This document shows positions 15,307 through 24,687 of a DNA stretch of 64,000 nucleotides, piece by piece (positions within the stretch are counted from its first letter, which is position 1; each line of letters opens with the position of its first letter). The position numbers and the translations under genes were made by a program. Origin of the DNA: Pseudomonas marincola. Lineage in GTDB: Bacteria; Pseudomonadota; Gammaproteobacteria; Pseudomonadales; Pseudomonadaceae. The DNA lies in assembly GCF_900116605.1 (NCBI RefSeq), contig NZ_FPBC01000007.1, positions 219,789-283,788 on the forward strand. Direction: 5' to 3'. The notes below the pieces were generated by a model that was not told the DNA's origin, ran no database searches, and was given only the letters and a program-made list of their open reading frames with translations.

Positions 15307-16692
15307 TCAGCGGCGGCGCCAGATGGCCAGCCCAAGCAGAATCAGAATCAGCAGTAGAAGTGCGGTAGACAGCCAGTACACGCCGTAGGTGTTGAGCAGA
15401 GGCTTGCTGATGCGCAAATACCCTGGCTGATCCAGCAGCTTGGCCAGCGCCTTGTTGGCGTCCTCGACGGTAACCGACTGTAAGCTTTTGCGGCTGTCTG
15501 CGAAGTGGCTGCCATCATAGTCAGCGAGCGCGCCCCAGTAGTAATCGGCCATGTCGCTGGCGCCTTGTACCGCCCACGATTGTTCTGCAACTGCGGCGTT
15601 CTGCAAGCGCTTGAATACCTCGGCATCGACGCCGTTCTTGCGCAGATCGGCGAGCAATTCACGCATGACCTTCTCGGCCTTCGGCAAGTCTTTGCTCTGC
15701 ACCTTGGCGTTCAGGCTGAAAAAACTCGAACTGCTGAACACTTCTCGCTCGGTGAACGGGGCATAGGTCAGGCTGTGTTTGATGCGCAGCTGCTGGTAGA
15801 GCTGCCAGTCGATGTAGTCACGCAGCAACTCCCATGTTTCAAAGTCATGGTGGTCGAGCCACGGCTCAGAAAACATCCAGGCTATGCTGCCGTCTTCGCC
15901 GTAAAGGCGGCTGATCAGCTGGCGACGCTGCTGGGCGTTGCTGTTGGGCTCGGGTTGTTGACGTGGGGCGGGGAGTTCAGCGGCGGGCAGCGAGCCGTAT
16001 TGACGATCAATGTAGGCCGGCAGGCGCGAGTCGAGATCGCCGACGACGATCAAGGTCATGTTATTGGCCACGTACCAGTCGGCCCGCAAACCATTTACCT
16101 GCTCCAGTGTGAGATCAGCGGCTGTGGCAGGCTGGGCGCAGGCCAAACCCAGTTCCTGGGCGATTTGCTGATGGGCTTCGCGGCCAATGTTGTGTTCCAG
16201 CAGCACGTGTTGCAGCGGCGAGTCGTTGACCCCGCTTTCATGCTCGACTGCTAGCTTGGCTGCGGCCAGTTTGCGTGAGTCTGGCTCGCTTTGGGTCAGG
16301 TTCGCCAGCATCAGATCAAGCACTGCGCGTTGGTTGCGCGCGGGCGCCTCGACAGTGACCGTGGTGTCGGTGTCGCGGGTATAGGCATTCCAGACGCCGC
16401 CAAGGGCCTGCATGCGCGCCTCTACACCCGCCTCGCCAGTGTCGTCGGTGCCGCTGAAAAGCAGGTGTTCGAACAGGTGTGGCAGTTCCTTCTCGGCGCA
16501 GTTGTACTGGTCAAAGCCGACGCCAACCACTAGTCGAATGGCCACATGGCCGGTGCCCGGTACTGCTTTAAGCAGCACCTGTAAGCCATTTTCCAGCTGA
16601 TAGCCTTCCACTCGGTACAGGCTTTCTGCCTTGGGCGTGGTGCTCAGGCAACTAAGGGCCACCAACACGAGTGGCAGAAGCAATTGGCGCAT
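15307..16692 (-). CDS. M16-family zinc metallopeptidase, exported and C-terminally anchored
   Basis: A 461-residue protein with a signal peptide (MRQLLLPLVLVALSCLSTTPKAES). The M16 inverted zinc motif HxxEH is present as HLFEH within ELPHLFEHLLFSGT, and the second, inactive-type half follows (SKDLPKAEKVMRELL). A single C-terminal helix (STALLLLILILLGLAIW) with RRR suggests anchoring in the inner membrane, facing the periplasm. ATG 16692 has AGGAAG at correct spacing and is preferred over an in-frame TTG at 16716. Most pitrilysin-like M16 enzymes are cytosolic or periplasmic and soluble, so the C-terminal anchor is worth noting. Confidence 0.85.
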   Translation of the reverse strand: MRQLLLPLVLVALSCLSTTPKAESLYRVEGYQLENGLQVLLKAVPGTGHVAIRLVVGVGFDQYNCAEKELPHLFEHLLFSGTDDTGEAGVEARMQALGGVWNAYTRDTDTTVTVEAPARNQRAVLDLMLANLTQSEPDSRKLAAAKLAVEHESGVNDSPLQHVLLEHNIGREAHQQIAQELGLACAQPATAADLTLEQVNGLRADWYVANNMTLIVVGDLDSRLPAYIDRQYGSLPAAELPAPRQQPEPNSNAQQRRQLISRLYGEDGSIAWMFSEPWLDHHDFETWELLRDYIDWQLYQQLRIKHSLTYAPFTEREVFSSSSFFSLNAKVQSKDLPKAEKVMRELLADLRKNGVDAEVFKRLQNAAVAEQSWAVQGASDMADYYWGALADYDGSHFADSRKSLQSVTVEDANKALAKLLDQPGYLRISKPLLNTYGVYWLSTALLLLILILLGLAIWRRR

Positions 16693-16873
16693 GAAGGTCT
16701 TCCTGACAATCCTCAACGAAGCATACCTGTTGGTGTGGGTTGTCGCGATTGATCATGTGTATTGTCCGCGCATATCACAGCGCAAAGCCGATTGAGTTGC
16801 TAGGTTACTGTGGGTCAGTCTGTTTTTGTTACATCAGCTGTAATACCTCGCTAATGCGGGCTCGGAGAGTGAT

Positions 16874-17827
16874 ATGCGTGTTTTGATTACTGGGGCTGCC
16901 GGTTTTATCGGGCGCCAGGTGCTTGAACAATTGGCTGTGCAGTATCCGCAGTGGAGCCTGATCGCCGCCGATATTCAGCCGATCAGTACGCAGGGCTTGC
17001 GGGCCAATGTTGAGCCTATTCAGCTCGACATCAGCAAATCCCGGGAAGTGAAGGTGTGCATCGCCAGCTGGAAACCGCAGGTGATTATTCATATGGCGTC
17101 AGTTGTCACACCACCGCGTGACATGACTGAAAAGCGCCTGCACGCCATCGACGTTGGCGGCACCCGCTCGGTGATCGCGGCCGCAGCCGCCGAAGGCGTC
17201 GAGCAATTGGTGTTCACCAGCTCTGGCGCGGCCTACGGCTATCACCCGGACAACGCCGAGTGGATCAGCGAAGACCAGCCGCTGCGGGGTCACGACACCT
17301 TTGCCTATGCCAAGCACAAGCGCGAGGTTGAGCAATTGCTGGCCAACGCGCGGGTGGAGCATCCGCAGCTCAAGCAACTTGTACTACGACCCGGCACGGT
17401 TCTCGGCAAGCAGGTCAACAATCAGATTACCGAGCTGTTCAAAAAACGCTCAGTGCTCGGTGTTTGGGGTTACGACAGCCGTTTTGTGTTCATCTGGGAC
17501 AAGGATGTGGTCAACGTCATCTGTCAGGGTGTGGCGCGTCAGGTTGAGGGGATTTACAACTTGGCCGGGGACGGCGCGTTGTCGCTGAAGGAAATCGCCG
17601 GCTTGTTGCACAAACCTTATCGGCCGATTCCCTCGAGCCTGATCAAGCTCGGCCTGCGCATCATGCAGCCGTTGGGTTTGAGCCAATACGGGCCGGAACA
17701 GCTGGACTTTCTGCGTTACCGGCCGGTGTTGAGTAACCAGCGTCTCAAGCAGGAATTCGGCTACACGCCCCGCTATACCAGCCTGCAAGCGTTTGAGGAA
17801 TTCCTTCGTGCGCAGGGCAACAGCTAA
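16874..17827 (+). CDS. NAD-dependent epimerase/dehydratase (extended SDR)
   Basis: A 317-residue extended SDR. The N-terminal Rossmann motif is GAAGFIGR (GxxGxxG), with acidic residues after strand 2 (AADIQPI). The catalytic Ser/Tyr/Lys are seen as VFTSSGAAYG and YAKHK. Enzymes of this type act on nucleotide sugars or steroid-like substrates; the substrate cannot be read from the sequence, and no sugar operon surrounds it. GGAGAG precedes ATG 16874. It converges on the AraC-type gene with only 19 bases between stops. Confidence 0.85.
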   Translation: MRVLITGAAGFIGRQVLEQLAVQYPQWSLIAADIQPISTQGLRANVEPIQLDISKSREVKVCIASWKPQVIIHMASVVTPPRDMTEKRLHAIDVGGTRSVIAAAAAEGVEQLVFTSSGAAYGYHPDNAEWISEDQPLRGHDTFAYAKHKREVEQLLANARVEHPQLKQLVLRPGTVLGKQVNNQITELFKKRSVLGVWGYDSRFVFIWDKDVVNVICQGVARQVEGIYNLAGDGALSLKEIAGLLHKPYRPIPSSLIKLGLRIMQPLGLSQYGPEQLDFLRYRPVLSNQRLKQEFGYTPRYTSLQAFEEFLRAQGNS

Positions 17828-17846
17828 TCGCTAAACGGCGCGGGAA

Positions 17847-18875
17847 TCAGGCTTCGGCTTTGTGCTGACTGCGATATTCGCCGGGCGTGAGCCCTGTCCA
17901 TTGGCGAAATGCGCGAAAAAACACGCTCGGTTCCGAGTAGCCCAGCAGCAGCGCGATTTCAGCTGCAGGCAGATTGCCACTGCTGAGATGACGCTCGGCC
18001 AGTTGCCGACGTGTGTCATTGAGCAGCGACTGGTAGCTGCAACCCTCATCGGCAAGGCGACGCTGCAAGGTTCGCTCACTGATGTTCAGCGCCCGCGCCA
18101 ACTCACTGCGGTCGGGTTCACCATGCGCCAGTTGCTCGCCCAGAATCGCCACCACACGCACGCTCAAGCTTTCACTGGGCAGGCGCGCGAGCAGTGCTTC
18201 GGCGTGCTGGCGGAGCACCTGTTGCAACGGTCGATTGGCCTGAATCAGCGGTGCGTCGAGAAGCTCCCGCGGGATAAGAATGGCGTATTCGCTGGTGCCA
18301 AACTCGAGCGGGCAGGCAAAAATTCGCTCATACGGGCTGATGTCGTCAGGCTGCTGATGCACGAACCGGGCTTTGCTCAGGCGGAAATTTTCCAGCAACG
18401 GATCAACCATCTGCACCCAGCACGCCATAAGTGACAGCACGCGGATGCGGGTGACTGGCAATTGCGGATGCAGCGGCCGGTAGAACAGTTCGATGGCGTC
18501 TTTGCGCTCGCGCAGCAGGACTTCGCCGCCTTCGCCGACCAGGCGCTGATAACGCAAAGCAGCTTGCAGGGCCTCGCCTAACGTTGTGCTGCTTTGCAGC
18601 AGGTAGCCCAGTACGCTAAACGGTCCAGGCGCCAGATTGCTGCCAATTTCAAGGCCGGGCTCTGGCAGCGGCAGGCGGGCGAGGGTTTGCCACAGTTGCA
18701 GCTGGCTCGAAAACGGCACGCGTGCATCGGGGTCCAGCAGCTGTTCTTCGCTAAGGTCACTGTGCTTGAGCAGGCTGGCGCGGTCGAGCCCAAGACGCGT
18801 CGCCGCGTGCAGGATGGCTTGAGTGAGGCTGGCACTAACCGTGGCTTGTGACGTGCTGGAAGTTGAATTTTGCAT
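17847..18875 (-). CDS. AraC-family transcriptional regulator
   Basis: A 342-residue regulator of the OruR-like branch. The N-terminal part (to about residue 210) is the arabinose-binding-like ligand domain (PF12625 type; SVLGYLLQSSTTLGEALQAALRY). The C-terminal double helix-turn-helix contains RALNISERTLQRRLADEG and IALLLGYSEPSVFFRAFRQWTGLTPGEYR, the classic AraC signature. It is divergent from the TAXI transporter gene at 19076 and shares a 200-base intergenic region, so regulation of that transporter is possible but unproven. Confidence 0.9.
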   Translation of the reverse strand: MQNSTSSTSQATVSASLTQAILHAATRLGLDRASLLKHSDLSEEQLLDPDARVPFSSQLQLWQTLARLPLPEPGLEIGSNLAPGPFSVLGYLLQSSTTLGEALQAALRYQRLVGEGGEVLLRERKDAIELFYRPLHPQLPVTRIRVLSLMACWVQMVDPLLENFRLSKARFVHQQPDDISPYERIFACPLEFGTSEYAILIPRELLDAPLIQANRPLQQVLRQHAEALLARLPSESLSVRVVAILGEQLAHGEPDRSELARALNISERTLQRRLADEGCSYQSLLNDTRRQLAERHLSSGNLPAAEIALLLGYSEPSVFFRAFRQWTGLTPGEYRSQHKAEA

Positions 18876-19075
18876 GGCCTGATTTTGCCCAAAGCTTAAG
18901 GCCGAGGATAGCCCGACGCACCAGTAAGTTATGCTCTAAACGTCTTGATGACGCATTTTCAAGTGTTTCAGGCCGCTGAATATCCGTGCAACTTGCGCCT
19001 GAGCGGTTACACTTTCCTGCCTCATCGGGCTCAAAAGGTACCGATGTTTCAAACAACCACAAAAGGAGCACTCCC

Positions 19076-20047
19076 ATGAAAGGCAAATCCTTGGCATGGG
19101 TTCTGTCCGCAGCTCTCTCAGGCATTACTCTGGGTGGCACGGCACAGGCCGCAGAAAACTTCATCACCATTGGCACTGGTGGCCAGACGGGTGTGTATTA
19201 CGTAGCGGGTCAGTCGATCTGCCGTTTTGCCAATCGCACCAGCAACGAGACCAACATCAAATGTAACGCGCCTGCCAGTGGCGGCGGTGTTGCCAACGTA
19301 AATGGTCTGCGTACCGGTGAGTTCACCTTCGGCATCATGCAGTCCGACCACCAGTTCAAAGCGCTCAAGGGCTTGGCACCATTCGAAGCCGAAGGCGCAA
19401 TGGATGACCTGCGTGCAGTGTTCTCCTTGCAGAGCGAAGTGTTCACCATTCTTGCTCGCCGCGACGCCAACATCACCAGCTTTGATGACCTCAAAGGCAA
19501 GCGCGTAAACGTCGGTAACCCGGGTTCCGGTCAGCGTGACACGCTGGAAGAAATCATGCGCGTCAAAGGCTGGGACAAGTCGGTATTCGCCCTGTCTGCA
19601 GAGTTGAAGCCAGCTGAGCAAGCCTCTGCTCTGGGCGACAACAACATCGACGCGATGACCTACTTTGTCGGTCATCCAAACGGCGCGATCCAGGAAGCTA
19701 CCACCACTACCGACGCAGTATTGGTACCGGTAACTGGCGCTGACATTGACAAGCTGCTGGCTGACAAGACTTACTACACCAAGGCTGAAATCCCGGGTGG
19801 TATGTACAAGGGCAACGACGCAGCTACCCCGTCTATCGGTGGTAAAGCGGTGCTCTCGACAACCGCCAAGGCAGACCCGGAAGTGGTCTACCAACTGGTT
19901 AAATCCGTGTTTGAAAACCTTGACCGCTTCAAGCGCCTGCACCCGGCGTTTAAAGACCTCAAGGCTGAAGACATGATCAAGGTCGGCCTGACCGCTCCAC
20001 TGCACGAAGGTGCGGTGCGTTACTACAAAGAACGCGGCTGGATGTAA
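19076..20047 (+). CDS. TAXI-family TRAP transporter solute-binding protein
   Basis: A 323-residue periplasmic binding protein. The signal peptide ends TAQAAENF. The mature protein opens with ITIGTGGQTGVYYVAGQSICR and later has GGGVANVNGLRTGEFTFGIMQSD and KRVNVGNPGSGQRDTLEE, all hallmarks of TAXI-type TRAP binding proteins. The ligand is unknown; glutamate-like or dicarboxylate-like acids are typical of the family. AAAGGAG precedes ATG 19076; an in-frame start 90 bases earlier lacks this. It is separated from its permease by 160 bases that include a strong hairpin terminator, as expected if the binding protein is made in excess. Confidence 0.92.
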   Translation: MKGKSLAWVLSAALSGITLGGTAQAAENFITIGTGGQTGVYYVAGQSICRFANRTSNETNIKCNAPASGGGVANVNGLRTGEFTFGIMQSDHQFKALKGLAPFEAEGAMDDLRAVFSLQSEVFTILARRDANITSFDDLKGKRVNVGNPGSGQRDTLEEIMRVKGWDKSVFALSAELKPAEQASALGDNNIDAMTYFVGHPNGAIQEATTTTDAVLVPVTGADIDKLLADKTYYTKAEIPGGMYKGNDAATPSIGGKAVLSTTAKADPEVVYQLVKSVFENLDRFKRLHPAFKDLKAEDMIKVGLTAPLHEGAVRYYKERGWM

Positions 20048-20057
20048 TTCTCCGTGC

Positions 20058-20091
20058 GGCCCAGCCAGCTCAATGGTTGGCTGGGCCTTTT
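20058..20091 (+). terminator. Rho-independent terminator inside the TRAP operon
   Basis: A perfect 10-bp stem GGCCCAGCCA / TGGCTGGGCC with a 10-base loop, followed by TTTTCTTT. It lies between the binding-protein and permease genes and probably reduces, rather than abolishes, permease transcription. Confidence 0.85.
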
Positions 20092-20207
20092 CTTTGGCTA
20101 AAACCCTCCAAGCGCAATGCGCTCGACTAGCCTTAACGGTTAAGCCTGCTCGTAAAACAAATTACGGGCGTTGTCGTCTTTGATTACTCGAAATCAGGTT
20201 CCAGCCG

Positions 20208-22793
20208 ATGGTAGACAAACAACTTACCACTGAAGAATTGATTGCCCAGGATGTTGGCGCGCGCCTGCCCACTGGATTGATGGCGCAAGCGATTGCCGGA
20301 CTGGCCCTGTTGTGGTCGTTGTTCCAGCTGTGGATTGCTTCTCCACTGCCGTTTATTTTTCATTTCGGTGTGCTCAATAACACCGAAACCCGCGCTATTC
20401 ACTTGGCGTTTGCCTTGTTGCTGGCGTTTCTGGCGTATCCCGCGTTCAAAAGCTCGCCACGAGATCGTGTGCCGCTGATCGACATTGCCCTCGGGCTCGT
20501 CGCCGCAGCGAGTGCTGCTTACCTGTTTATTTTTTACCAAGACCTGGCGATGCGTCCCGGCAGCCTGACAACGGCTGATCTGGTGACCGCCTGTATTGGT
20601 ATTCCGCTGTTGCTGGAAGCCACGCGCCGCGCGCTTGGCCCACCGCTGGCGATTATCGCCCTGATATTTTTGATCTACAGCCTTGCCGGTCCCTACATGC
20701 CAGGTCTGCTGGCACACCGTGGGGTGAGCTTCACGGCGATGGCCAACCACCAGTGGATCACCACTGAAGGTGTGTTTGGTATCGCGTTGGGTGTATCGAC
20801 CAGCTTCGTGTTCCTCTTCGTGCTGTTCGGTGCGCTGCTGGAACGTGCTGGTGCCGGGCATTACTTCATCCAGCTGGCGTTCAGCATGCTCGGTCACCTG
20901 CGCGGCGGCCCGGCCAAAGCGGCCGTTGTCGCCTCCGGTCTGACCGGCATGATTTCCGGTTCGTCGATTGCCAACGTGGTCACCACCGGTACGTTCACCA
21001 TCCCGATGATGAAGCGCACCGGCTTCTCGGCTGAAAAAGCCGGCGCAGTGGAAGTGGCCTCTTCGGTGAATGGTCAAATCATGCCGCCGGTCATGGGCGC
21101 TGCGGCGTTTCTGATGGTCGAATACATCGGCATGTCCTATGTCGAAATCATCAAGCACGCCTTTTTGCCGGCGGCCATTTCGTATATCGCCCTGCTTTAC
21201 ATCGTTCACCTTGAGTCCCTCAAGCTGGGCCTGCAGCCGATTGCCGGGCACAAGCCCAAGCCCTGGCTGCGTCGTCTGACCGGCTTTGCCTTTGGCGCCG
21301 CGCTGATCAGCGGCTTGTCGCTGGCGGTGTATTACGGCCTTGGCTGGCTCAAGCCGGCGCTGGGTGAAAATGCTCTGCCGGTGATTGCCGTGCTGCTGGC
21401 GCTGATCTATCTGGCGCTGCTCAAGGTGGCGGCCAGCGTTGCACCGCTGCCGCCGGAAGACCCGGATGCGCCACTGGAAACATTGCCGCAAACCCGCGCA
21501 GTGCTGCTCAGCGGTCTGCACTTCCTGCTGCCGGTTGTGGTGTTGGTCTGGTGCCTGATGATCGAGCGGCTGTCGCCCGGCTTGTCGGCATTCTGGGGCA
21601 GCATGATGCTGGTGATCATTCTGCTCACCCAGCGCCCGCTGCTGAGCTGGATGCGCACCGATGGTTCGCATGATCACGGCACCTTCCTCGACGGTTGCAT
21701 TGATCTGCGCGAAGGCATGATTGCCGGTGCGCGCAACATGATCGGCATCGGTATTGCCACGGCCGCTGCGGGCATTATTGTCGGTGCGGTGTCGCAAACG
21801 GGCGTCGGGCTGGTACTGGCCGATCTGGTTGAACTGCTGTCGATGGGCAATCTGCTGCTGATGCTGGTGCTTACAGCGGTGTTCAGCCTGATTCTGGGCA
21901 TGGGCCTGCCGACTACCGCCAACTACATCGTGGTGTCGAGCTTGCTGGCGCCGGTTGTGGTCACGTTGGGCCAACAGAATGGCCTGATCGTGCCGCTGAT
22001 TGCTGTGCACATGTTCGTGTTCTACTTCGGCATCATGGCTGACGTAACGCCACCTGTGGGGCTGGCCTCGTTCGCGGCGGCGGCGGTGTCCAAAGGTGAC
22101 CCGATCAAGACCGGGATCACGGCGTTCTACTACAGCCTGCGCACGGCAGCATTGCCGTTCCTGTTCATCTTCAACACCGATCTGCTGCTGATCAATGTCG
22201 ACTTCTGGCACGGGGTGCTGATCTTCATTGTCGCCACGGGGGCGATGCTGATCTTTGCCGCCGGCACTCAGGGCTACTTCCTGGTGAAGAGCCGCTGGTA
22301 CGAAAGCGTGCTGCTGTTGCTGATTGCGTTCACGCTGTTCCGCCCGGGTTTCTGGATGGATATCGTCCACGATCCGTATCGCAACATTGCCCCGGCAGAG
22401 CTGGCGCAAACCCTCGGTGATGTTGAGCCCGGTAGCAAGCTGCGCATGCGCATCAAGGGTGAAGATGCGGTGGGTGATGCCCGCGAATTCTCCATCCTGT
22501 TGCCGGTCCCGGAAGGGGCCAGCGGTGACGAGCGCATGGAGAAACTCGGCCTGATGACCTATGTCGACGGTGACAAGGTGCTGGTTGATAGCGTGACCTT
22601 TGGCAGCCCGGCTGCCGAGGCCGGTATCGAGTTCGATCAGCAGATCATGCTGGTGCGGGCGCCCACTCAGGGCTGGCCGAAGGAGCTGATGTGGATACCG
22701 GGCATTCTGCTGTTCCTGCTGGTTATCTGGTTGCAGCGCCGACGCAAGCCTGCGCAGTCGGGCAACGAGTTGCCTCGCGCAACCTCCGCTTGA
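20208..22793 (+). CDS. TRAP transporter fused permease (TAXI type) with DUF3394 tail
   Basis: An 861-residue inner-membrane protein in which the small (4-helix) and large (12-helix) TRAP subunits are fused. Recognisable blocks are FLFVLFGALLERAGAGHYFIQ, VASGLTGMISGSSIANVVTTGTFT, VEVASSVNGQIMPPVMGAAAF and GMGLPTTANYIVVSSLLAPV. The last 150 residues form a DUF3394-type periplasmic-looking domain (EFSILLPVPEGASGDERMEKLGL ... VTFGSPAAEAGIEFDQQI), followed by a final helix and a basic end. It imports the ligand captured by the protein at 19076 using an ion gradient. A strong terminator follows. Confidence 0.92.
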   Translation: MVDKQLTTEELIAQDVGARLPTGLMAQAIAGLALLWSLFQLWIASPLPFIFHFGVLNNTETRAIHLAFALLLAFLAYPAFKSSPRDRVPLIDIALGLVAAASAAYLFIFYQDLAMRPGSLTTADLVTACIGIPLLLEATRRALGPPLAIIALIFLIYSLAGPYMPGLLAHRGVSFTAMANHQWITTEGVFGIALGVSTSFVFLFVLFGALLERAGAGHYFIQLAFSMLGHLRGGPAKAAVVASGLTGMISGSSIANVVTTGTFTIPMMKRTGFSAEKAGAVEVASSVNGQIMPPVMGAAAFLMVEYIGMSYVEIIKHAFLPAAISYIALLYIVHLESLKLGLQPIAGHKPKPWLRRLTGFAFGAALISGLSLAVYYGLGWLKPALGENALPVIAVLLALIYLALLKVAASVAPLPPEDPDAPLETLPQTRAVLLSGLHFLLPVVVLVWCLMIERLSPGLSAFWGSMMLVIILLTQRPLLSWMRTDGSHDHGTFLDGCIDLREGMIAGARNMIGIGIATAAAGIIVGAVSQTGVGLVLADLVELLSMGNLLLMLVLTAVFSLILGMGLPTTANYIVVSSLLAPVVVTLGQQNGLIVPLIAVHMFVFYFGIMADVTPPVGLASFAAAAVSKGDPIKTGITAFYYSLRTAALPFLFIFNTDLLLINVDFWHGVLIFIVATGAMLIFAAGTQGYFLVKSRWYESVLLLLIAFTLFRPGFWMDIVHDPYRNIAPAELAQTLGDVEPGSKLRMRIKGEDAVGDAREFSILLPVPEGASGDERMEKLGLMTYVDGDKVLVDSVTFGSPAAEAGIEFDQQIMLVRAPTQGWPKELMWIPGILLFLLVIWLQRRRKPAQSGNELPRATSA

Positions 22794-22840
22794 TGCAACG
22801 CATTGGGGGCCACGCCCTGATGCACAGCGGCTTGCCAGAA

Positions 22841-22867
22841 AGGGCCTCATGTTTGAGGCCCTTTTTT
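22841..22867 (+). terminator. Rho-independent terminator after the TRAP permease
   Basis: An 8-bp stem AGGGCCTC / GAGGCCCT with a 6-base loop, followed by TTTTTT. Confidence 0.9.
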
Positions 22868-22903
22868 ATTGCCTGCCGAGTGCGTGGCTAGGATGCATCT
22901 GAC

Positions 22904-24550
22904 TTACTCGCCACCCATGATTTCGACGCGCAGGGCACCGCTTTCATGTTCTTCCAGCACCGCATAGGCGCTGCTGCAAAACAGCGAGTTGAGGCGTTTC
23001 ATGTCGCTGATCAGGGTCAGGTGCAGCGAGCTGGTTTCAATACTCTGCACCACCTGCTTATGCAGACGCGCCACATGCGAGTGTGCCAGACGCCGCTCCT
23101 GTGCGCGGAAACGGCGTTTCTCGCGGAGCAATTGTTGGGCACTTTCGCGATCCCCGGAGACAAACACCGACAGGCCCAGACGCAAGTTGCGAGTGAGTTG
23201 GGCGTGCAGGTCGCTTAGCTCCTGCAAGCCGCTTTCGGAGAAGTCGTGGCGCTGCGCGGTCTTCTGATTCTGGACCTTGCCGAGCATGCGCTCGATGATG
23301 CTTGCCGCCTGCTGAAGATTGACCGCCAATTCGAAAATCTCTGCCCAGCGCTGGCTGTCTTTCGGCCCCAGTGCATCTCGCGGAACCTGCGCCAGATACA
23401 GCTTCACCGCGCTGTAGAGCGTATCGACATCATCTTCCAACCGGCGCAACTCCTTGCTCAGCCCCGCGCCGTTGCTGTGCAGCACCTCCAGCAGATGATT
23501 AAGCATGGTCTCGACCAAATCGCCGATGCGCAGGGTTTCGCGCACCGCATTGGCCAGCGCCAGGCTGGGTGTGGTCAAGGCGGTGCGGTCGAGGTGGCGC
23601 GGTCGGGCAATACCTTCCTGCTCCATTTTGTCGGGCATCAGCCAGTTGCACAGGTTCGCCATCCAGCGCACGGTTGGCAGCATGATCAGGCAACGCAGGG
23701 TGTTGTAAAGCAGGTGAAAACTGATCACCACTCCCTGCGGACTCAAATCGAGGCTGTCGAGCCAGCTGGCTACATGGTTGAGTATCGGAATCACCAGCAA
23801 CAACCCGATAATCTTGTACAGCAGGCTGCCCAGCGCGACTCGCCGGCCGGCCGGGGTTTGCAGGCTGGAGGTGAGGAACGCGAGCAAGCCGCTGCCGATA
23901 TTGGCGCCAATCACCAAGCCAATGGCCACGGGCAGGCTGATCAGCCCGGCACCGGCCAGTGTTGCCGTCAGCAATACGGCGGCCAGGCTGGAATAGGTGA
24001 TCAGGGCGAACAGCGCACCGAGCAGGGCATCGAGCAAAATGTCGCCGGTCAGCGATGAGAACAGCACCTTGATGCCATGTGCCTGCGTGATGGGCGCGGC
24101 CGCATGAACAATCAAGTCCAGCGCCAGCAGAATCAGGCCCAAGCCGATGCTGACACGGCCAAGCTGGCCGGCGCGGGTCTGCCGGCGCGAGAGAAAGAAG
24201 ATCACGCCGAGAAAAATTAATAGCGGCGACAACCAGCTCAGGTCGAAGGTCAGCACGCGCGCCATTACCGCGGTGCCCACATCGGCACCGAGCATGATCG
24301 CCAGCGCCGGAGCGAGGCTCATCAAGCCCTGGCTGACAAACGAGGTGACCAGCAAGGCCGTCGCGTTGCTGCTCTGGACCATTGCGGTCACGCCAATACC
24401 GGCCACGAAAGCCACGGGTATGCGGCCCATGTTGTTGCTGAGGACGTTGCGCAACTGCGAGCCGAATACGCGCAGAATGCCGGTTCTTACAATGTGCGTG
24501 CCCCACACCAGCAGGGCGATGGCGGAAAGCAAGTTGAGTAGGGTCAACAT
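22904..24550 (-). CDS. Na/Pi symporter family protein with PhoU-like C-terminus
   Basis: A 548-residue protein. The N-terminal two thirds are NaPi-II-type, with two inverted repeats containing the QSS-type motif (AMVQSSNATALLVTSFV and ALITYSSLAAVLLTATLAGAGLI) and GADVGTAVMARVLT / GANIGSGLLAFLTS. The last 200 residues are helical and PhoU-like (RIGDLVETMLNHLLEVL ... RRLEDDVDTLYSAVKLYL). It should move phosphate with sodium across the inner membrane; direction is uncertain in bacteria. ATG 24550 (MLTLLNLLSAIALLVWGTHIV) matches the family start; an upstream in-frame extension to 24628 is not supported by a ribosome-binding site. Confidence 0.88.
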   Translation of the reverse strand: MLTLLNLLSAIALLVWGTHIVRTGILRVFGSQLRNVLSNNMGRIPVAFVAGIGVTAMVQSSNATALLVTSFVSQGLMSLAPALAIMLGADVGTAVMARVLTFDLSWLSPLLIFLGVIFFLSRRQTRAGQLGRVSIGLGLILLALDLIVHAAAPITQAHGIKVLFSSLTGDILLDALLGALFALITYSSLAAVLLTATLAGAGLISLPVAIGLVIGANIGSGLLAFLTSSLQTPAGRRVALGSLLYKIIGLLLVIPILNHVASWLDSLDLSPQGVVISFHLLYNTLRCLIMLPTVRWMANLCNWLMPDKMEQEGIARPRHLDRTALTTPSLALANAVRETLRIGDLVETMLNHLLEVLHSNGAGLSKELRRLEDDVDTLYSAVKLYLAQVPRDALGPKDSQRWAEIFELAVNLQQAASIIERMLGKVQNQKTAQRHDFSESGLQELSDLHAQLTRNLRLGLSVFVSGDRESAQQLLREKRRFRAQERRLAHSHVARLHKQVVQSIETSSLHLTLISDMKRLNSLFCSSAYAVLEEHESGALRVEIMGGE

Positions 24551-24687
24551 AAATACGTACCCCAAACCAAGCCGGTAAATTATGACTGGACCCGGCGTGT
24601 GTTGAATCGTCAAACGCGTGGTGACCACGTTGTTGTTTTATCGCGGCGCCGACTATCCGTATGGGCGCGGGCAGGGATTACTGGTTT

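Noticed and set aside
20184..22850. Long open frame on the minus strand opposite the TRAP permease (about 888 residues)
   Set aside because: It is rich in Gln, Arg and His, the usual antisense shadow of a GC-rich hydrophobic gene. The plus-strand protein has clear family motifs.
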